This document shows positions 60,857 through 64,000 of a stretch of 64,000 bases of DNA, in pieces. The notes beneath the pieces are model-generated. The model saw only the letters and a program-made list of their open reading frames with translations, had not been told where the DNA came from and made no database searches. Both the position numbers and the translations under genes were made by a program. Source of the DNA: CAYOYK01 sp964408185 (GTDB taxonomy: Bacteria > Bacillota > Clostridia > Christensenellales > Aristaeellaceae); NCBI GenBank assembly GCA_964408185.1, contig CAYOYK010000006.1, positions 11,409-75,408 on the forward strand, read 5' to 3'. The number at the start of each line of letters is the position of its first letter. The first letter of the stretch is position 1.

Positions 60857-61651
60857 TTACGACATCAGCATGCGGTCGTTGGCCAGATTTTCGCCGCGCT
60901 TCAGGTGATAGAGCGCCAGCAGGTCGTCCACGGTCATCTGGGCGCGTTCCTCGCCCTGCACGTCCAGCAGAATGCGGCCCTCGTCCATCATCAGCGTGCG
61001 GCTGCCCAGCGCCAGCGCGGAGCGCATGTTGTGCGTAATCATCAGCGTGGTCAGGCTTTGCTCGCGCACCACGTCCAGCGTGATCTGCAGCACCTTCTCG
61101 GCCGTTGCGGGATCGAGGGCGGCGGTGTGCTCGTCCAGCAGGAGCAGCTTGGGCTTGCCGATGGTCGCCATCAGCAGCGTCATGGCCTGCCGCTGCCCGC
61201 CGCTCAGCGTGCCCACCTTGGTCTGCATGCGATCCTCCAGCCCCATGCCAAAGGCGCGCAGACGCTCGCGGAACATTGCGCGGTCGCGCTTGCTCACGGC
61301 GGGGGAAAGACCGCCGCGCTTGCTGTGCCCGTAGGCCAGCGAGAGGTTTTCCTCGATGGTCAGGTTGGGCGCGGTGCCCTTGGCGGGGTCTTGGAACAGC
61401 ACGCCGATATCGCGCGCGCGCTTGTGCTCCGGCTGGAAGGTAATCTCGCTGCCGTCCAGCAGCACGCGGCCCGCGTCCGGCAGAAACGTGCCGCTGATGG
61501 CGGCGAACAGCGTGCTTTTGCCCGCGCCGTTGGAGCCGATGACGGTCGCAAACTCGCCCGCCTCCATATGGAGGCTCACGTCGCGCAGCGCGGCGCGCTC
61601 GTTGACCGTGCCGGGCAGAAATGTCTTGGATACGTTTTCAAGCGTCAGCAT
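60857..61651 (-). CDS. ABC transporter ATP-binding protein, TrpZ type
   Basis: 264 residues: Walker A GSNGAGKSTL, signature LSGGQRQAMTLL, Walker B LLLLDEHTAALDP (His after the catalytic Glu, as seen in this transporter group), H-loop ITHN. Overlaps the permease gene by 14 bases. Third member of a binding protein-permease-ATPase trio controlled by a tryptophan T-box. Confidence 0.9.
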   Translation of the reverse strand: MLTLENVSKTFLPGTVNERAALRDVSLHMEAGEFATVIGSNGAGKSTLFAAISGTFLPDAGRVLLDGSEITFQPEHKRARDIGVLFQDPAKGTAPNLTIEENLSLAYGHSKRGGLSPAVSKRDRAMFRERLRAFGMGLEDRMQTKVGTLSGGQRQAMTLLMATIGKPKLLLLDEHTAALDPATAEKVLQITLDVVREQSLTTLMITHNMRSALALGSRTLMMDEGRILLDVQGEERAQMTVDDLLALYHLKRGENLANDRMLMS

Positions 61652-62546
61652 TTTTTGCCTCCCGCTTCCGCCGCAGTCCGCGCAGCGCCTTGCGCAGCGT
61701 GGGGATGGACAGCGCCAGCGCCACGATGCAGGCAGAGACCAGCTTGAGGTAGTACGCGGGGAACAGGTCTGTGCTCAGGGCAAGCTGCAAGATCAGCCGA
61801 TAGACGATGGAGCCCAGTATGGCCGAGCACAGCCCCACGGTGACGCCGCGCTTGCCAAGGATCGTCTCGCCGATGATCACCGAGGCCAGCCCGACCACCA
61901 CCATGCCCACGCCGCCGGATATATCGGCAAAGCCCTGATATTGGCCCACGGCGGCCCCGCACAGCGCCACGCAGCCGTTGCTGAGCATCAGGCCCAGCAG
62001 CTTCATGCGGTCCACGTTGATGGAGGAGGAGCGCACCATAGCCGGGTTGTCGCCCGTGGCCCGGATACACAGCCCCAGATGCGACTTGAAGAATAAGATC
62101 AGCAGCCCCAGCGCCAGCAGGCACAGCGCCGCCGAGAGGATCAGCTTGCTCGCGTCCTTGCTGAGCACCGGCACCGCCTTGTACATCGAGCGATAGATGG
62201 TCTGCGTGATGCTCACGTTGGGCGCGCTTTGCATCACGATCAGGTTGACGGTGTACAGCCCGCTCATGGTGATGATGCCGGCCAGTATCGGCGGCACGCC
62301 CACCTTGGTTTGCAGCAGCGCCGTGACCGCCCCGGCGGCCATACCCGCCGCAAAGGCGACGGGCAGGGCCAGCACGGGCTGACCGTTTAGCGGCCCCGGC
62401 AGCGCGATCAGCGCGGAGATCGCCAAACCGAGCGTAAAGCTGCCCTCGGTGGTCAGGTCGGGGATATCCAGAATACGGAAGCTCAGGTATACGCCCAGCG
62501 CCAGCAATCCGTACAGAAAGCCTTGCTGGAGGGAAAGCATCAGCAT
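61638..62546 (-). CDS. ABC transporter permease, TrpY type
   Basis: 302 residues, about eight to nine membrane segments, BPD_transp_2-like: DIPDLTTEGSFTLGLAISAL, KVGVPPILAGIITMSGLYTVNL, ATGDNPAMVRSSSINVDRMKLLGL, ALCGAAVGQYQGFADISGG. Matches the permease that accompanies the PF04392-type binding proteins. GGAGGA site. Confidence 0.9.
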   Translation of the reverse strand: MLMLSLQQGFLYGLLALGVYLSFRILDIPDLTTEGSFTLGLAISALIALPGPLNGQPVLALPVAFAAGMAAGAVTALLQTKVGVPPILAGIITMSGLYTVNLIVMQSAPNVSITQTIYRSMYKAVPVLSKDASKLILSAALCLLALGLLILFFKSHLGLCIRATGDNPAMVRSSSINVDRMKLLGLMLSNGCVALCGAAVGQYQGFADISGGVGMVVVGLASVIIGETILGKRGVTVGLCSAILGSIVYRLILQLALSTDLFPAYYLKLVSACIVALALSIPTLRKALRGLRRKREAKNADA

Positions 62547-62559
62547 GGGGATTCCTCCG

Positions 62560-63525
62560 TTACTCGATTGTGACGGCCTGCGCCAGCAACTCGTCCGGGA
62601 TGGTCAGGCCCAGCGTGGCAGCCGTGGTCGTGTTCAGCACCGTGGTAAAGGTATCCACCACCACGGCGGGGATATCCGCAACGGGCGTGCCCTTGAGGTA
62701 TTGGTCGCACATATCGGCCGTCATTGCGCCGATCTGCGTATCATCAATGGATACGGTGGCCAGCGCGCCGCTTTGCACCATGACGGCGGAGGAGCCGTAC
62801 ACGGGCACGCCCTCGTCGGTGGCAAGCTCAATGAGCACGGGCATGGCGGTCTGCACCACGCTGTCGTTGGGGCAGAAGATCGCGTCCACGCGGCCCATCA
62901 GCGACGCGGTCGCCTGCGCCACCTCGCCGGAGTTGGTCACGACCGCCTCCACGTATTTGAGGCCGTTCTCGTCCATGTACGCCTTGGCCTGATTGATGGT
63001 GGACACGGAGTTGACCTCGCTTGCGCAGTAGATCAGGCCGTAGGTCTGGCAGCCGGGCGTGAGGAGATCGGCCAGCTTGAACATCTCGCTCACGGGGATG
63101 AAATTGCTGGTGCCGGTGCAGTTTTTATCGGGGTGCGCCATATCGGTGATGACGCCCGCCGCGATGGGGTTGCTGACCGAGATGAAAAACTGCGGAATGC
63201 CGCTGTCCATGTTCAGGAAGGCCTGCGTAGGCGGCGTAGCGATGGTGACCACAAAATCCATGCCGTCGTCGATCATGTCTTGGCAGATGGCGGCAAGATT
63301 GCTCATATCGCCCTGAGCGTTTTGGTAATGGAATTGCATTTGCGCTTCGCCATAGCCTAGCTCGCGCATGCGGGCGATAAAGCCCTCGCGCATGTCGGTG
63401 AAGGCGCCGTTATCCGCCATTTGGATGATGCCAACGTTGATGACGTCCGCGCCCTCCGCCAGCGCGCAGGAGGCGAGGGAGGCGACGAGTACGAGCGAGA
63501 GAACCAACGCGATGAGCTTTTTCAT
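62560..63525 (-). CDS. ABC transporter substrate-binding lipoprotein, TrpX type (probable tryptophan uptake)
   Basis: 321 residues from ATG 63525 (in-frame upstream ATGs would lie in the T-box). Signal MKKLIALVLSLVLVASLASC with lipobox LASC. The mature protein is of the ABC_sub_bind (PF04392) family: INVGIIQMADNGAFTDMREGF, DFVVTIATPPTQAFLN, VDAIFCPNDSVVQTAMPVLI. Tryptophan as substrate is inferred from the T-box specifier and known TrpXYZ systems of streptococci. Confidence 0.9.
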   Translation of the reverse strand: MKKLIALVLSLVLVASLASCALAEGADVINVGIIQMADNGAFTDMREGFIARMRELGYGEAQMQFHYQNAQGDMSNLAAICQDMIDDGMDFVVTIATPPTQAFLNMDSGIPQFFISVSNPIAAGVITDMAHPDKNCTGTSNFIPVSEMFKLADLLTPGCQTYGLIYCASEVNSVSTINQAKAYMDENGLKYVEAVVTNSGEVAQATASLMGRVDAIFCPNDSVVQTAMPVLIELATDEGVPVYGSSAVMVQSGALATVSIDDTQIGAMTADMCDQYLKGTPVADIPAVVVDTFTTVLNTTTAATLGLTIPDELLAQAVTIE

Positions 63526-63595
63526 GGGAAACCTGCCTTTCCGGCCAATATGGCCTGCGGGGGCTCGTCGGTAGCCCGATTGAGAGAGAGATACG

Positions 63596-63634
63596 AAAAA
63601 GCGCACCCATCCTTTTTGCAAGGACAGATGCGCT
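63596..63634 (-). terminator. T-box-controlled terminator
   Basis: GCGCATCTGTCCTT pairs with AAGGATGGGTGCGC around a short loop and is followed by TTTTT on the minus strand. Confidence 0.88.
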
Positions 63635-63881
63635 TGTATGCACCTGCGGTACCACCTTGATTGGCAAATCGCTTTGCCCACTCTGCCGAATGCCGACACA
63701 TTCGCCGCCCTGTAACGATGGCGCTTCGTCGTGCGATACTGGACGGCGGGTCGCGGTGCGACGGTCGTTTTTCGGCACGCCCTCGGTGGCCCATTTGCCG
63801 CTCCGCTCTCCGGCCGGGTTTCCAGCTACCCCCGGCTCTCTGGCAGTGCGCTTGCGGCGTTACTTCCACCTCAACGGTTAT
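63596..63881 (-). promoter_or_regulatory. Tryptophan T-box leader
   Basis: Leader on the minus strand with the T-box core GGTGGTACCGC (63646-63656), the distal stem I element AGAGAGCCGGGGG, and a specifier loop formed by GGTGG-AAGTAA on one side and AAA-TGG-G-CCACC on the other. The specifier triplet is TGG (63791-63793), i.e. Trp. Uncharged tRNA-Trp should stabilise the antiterminator and switch on the transporter. Confidence 0.92.
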
Positions 63882-63887
63882 GGATGC

Positions 63888-63916
63888 ATTATAGTCACGG
63901 GCGGGCGGCTTGTCAA
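63888..63916 (-). promoter_or_regulatory. Promoter of the T-box-transporter operon
   Basis: Full consensus TTGACA (63911-63916) and TATAAT (63888-63893), 17-base spacer. Confidence 0.92.
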
Positions 63917-63960
63917 GCGCCAATTTGACAAAATACAGCCTAAGTACTGTTCGGGTGTCA

Positions 63961-64000
63961 ATGATCAGTGAAAAAGTCAGCGAGGAATTGGTCGGGAGAG
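63961..64000 (+). other. Possible start of a further gene at the window edge
   Basis: ATG 63961 opens a frame (MISEKVSEELVGR) that stays open to the window end, but there is no ribosome site and only a weak promoter. Cannot be judged from 40 bases. Confidence 0.2.

Noticed and set aside
63657..63971. ORF across the T-box region on the plus strand
   Set aside because: The minus strand carries a complete T-box, terminator and promoter; the frame has no ribosome site.
1..64000. CRISPR arrays, rRNA genes, transposases, prophage
   Set aside because: Looked for and not seen; no regularly spaced repeats, no rRNA-like stretch and no transposase or phage protein motifs.

Overview
The window looks like a chromosomal segment of a high-GC (roughly 60% by eye), low-lipoprotein member of the Firmicutes/Clostridia. 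The evidence is a dnaG-rpoD-trmK-nif3 operon, ribosomal protein L27 with the Prp-cleaved N-terminus beside its protease gene, a Trp-type T-box leader, a BceRSAB-like module, an LPXTG-like surface protein, SigA promoters of TTGACA-17-TATAAT type and strong GGAGG ribosome sites. No rRNA, CRISPR array or insertion sequence was found. There is one tRNA (Pro, anticodon GGG).

Layout. 1-7.1 kb (minus): macromolecular-synthesis block dgt, dnaG, rpoD, trmK, nif3-like, zinc-ribbon coiled-coil protein, pyrimidine-nucleoside phosphorylase (cut by the window edge). 7.2-10.9 kb (plus): a DUF89 phosphatase, then an ABC-2 exporter (ATPase plus two permeases) preceded by a long structured leader with its own promoter, a five-codon leader ORF and a terminator-like hairpin. 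11.0-14.0 kb (minus): serC, a GNAT gene with no obvious start codon, and serA. 14.2-15.6 kb: secreted PdaC-like polysaccharide deacetylase. 15.6-25.6 kb: a galactan locus, with a LacI regulator divergent from a seven-gene operon (solute-binding protein, MalF/MalG permeases, an unrecognised 615-residue protein, a 72-residue zinc ribbon, an intracellular GH53 and a secreted GH53 with a CBM61-like domain). 25.7-28.3 kb: tRNA-Pro followed by an AT-richer sortase-type surface protein, flanked by two near-identical terminators. 28.4-33.3 kb: murI, wecB, trkH/trkA and an esterase. 33.4-37.4 kb: heterodimeric ABC exporter plus GNAT. 37.5-43.6 kb: GH78 rhamnosidase, a frameshifted TetR gene and a GH2 beta-galactosidase. 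43.9-49.5 kb: BceRSAB-like module headed by a PAP2-undecaprenol kinase fusion. 49.6-53.2 kb: surface nucleotidase, NadR and FMN reductase. 53.3-56.4 kb: DegV, rplU-prp-rpmA, and an unknown secreted protein. 56.5-60.5 kb: araBAD under a perfect AraR-type operator. 60.9-63.9 kb: TrpXYZ-type ABC transporter under a tryptophan T-box.

How it fits together. GH53 (two), GH2 beta-galactosidase, GH78 rhamnosidase and araBAD together are the set needed to use the galactan and arabinan side chains and rhamnose linkages of pectin (rhamnogalacturonan I), which suggests a plant-fibre-degrading gut or rumen bacterium. A second theme is cell-envelope upkeep: PdaC-like deacetylase, murI, wecB, and the Bce module joined to an undecaprenyl-phosphate recycling fusion. 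The best candidates for something undescribed are the structured leader at 8.16-8.40 kb, the 615-residue protein and zinc ribbon inside the galactan operon, and the PAP2-kinase fusion coupled to BceRSAB.
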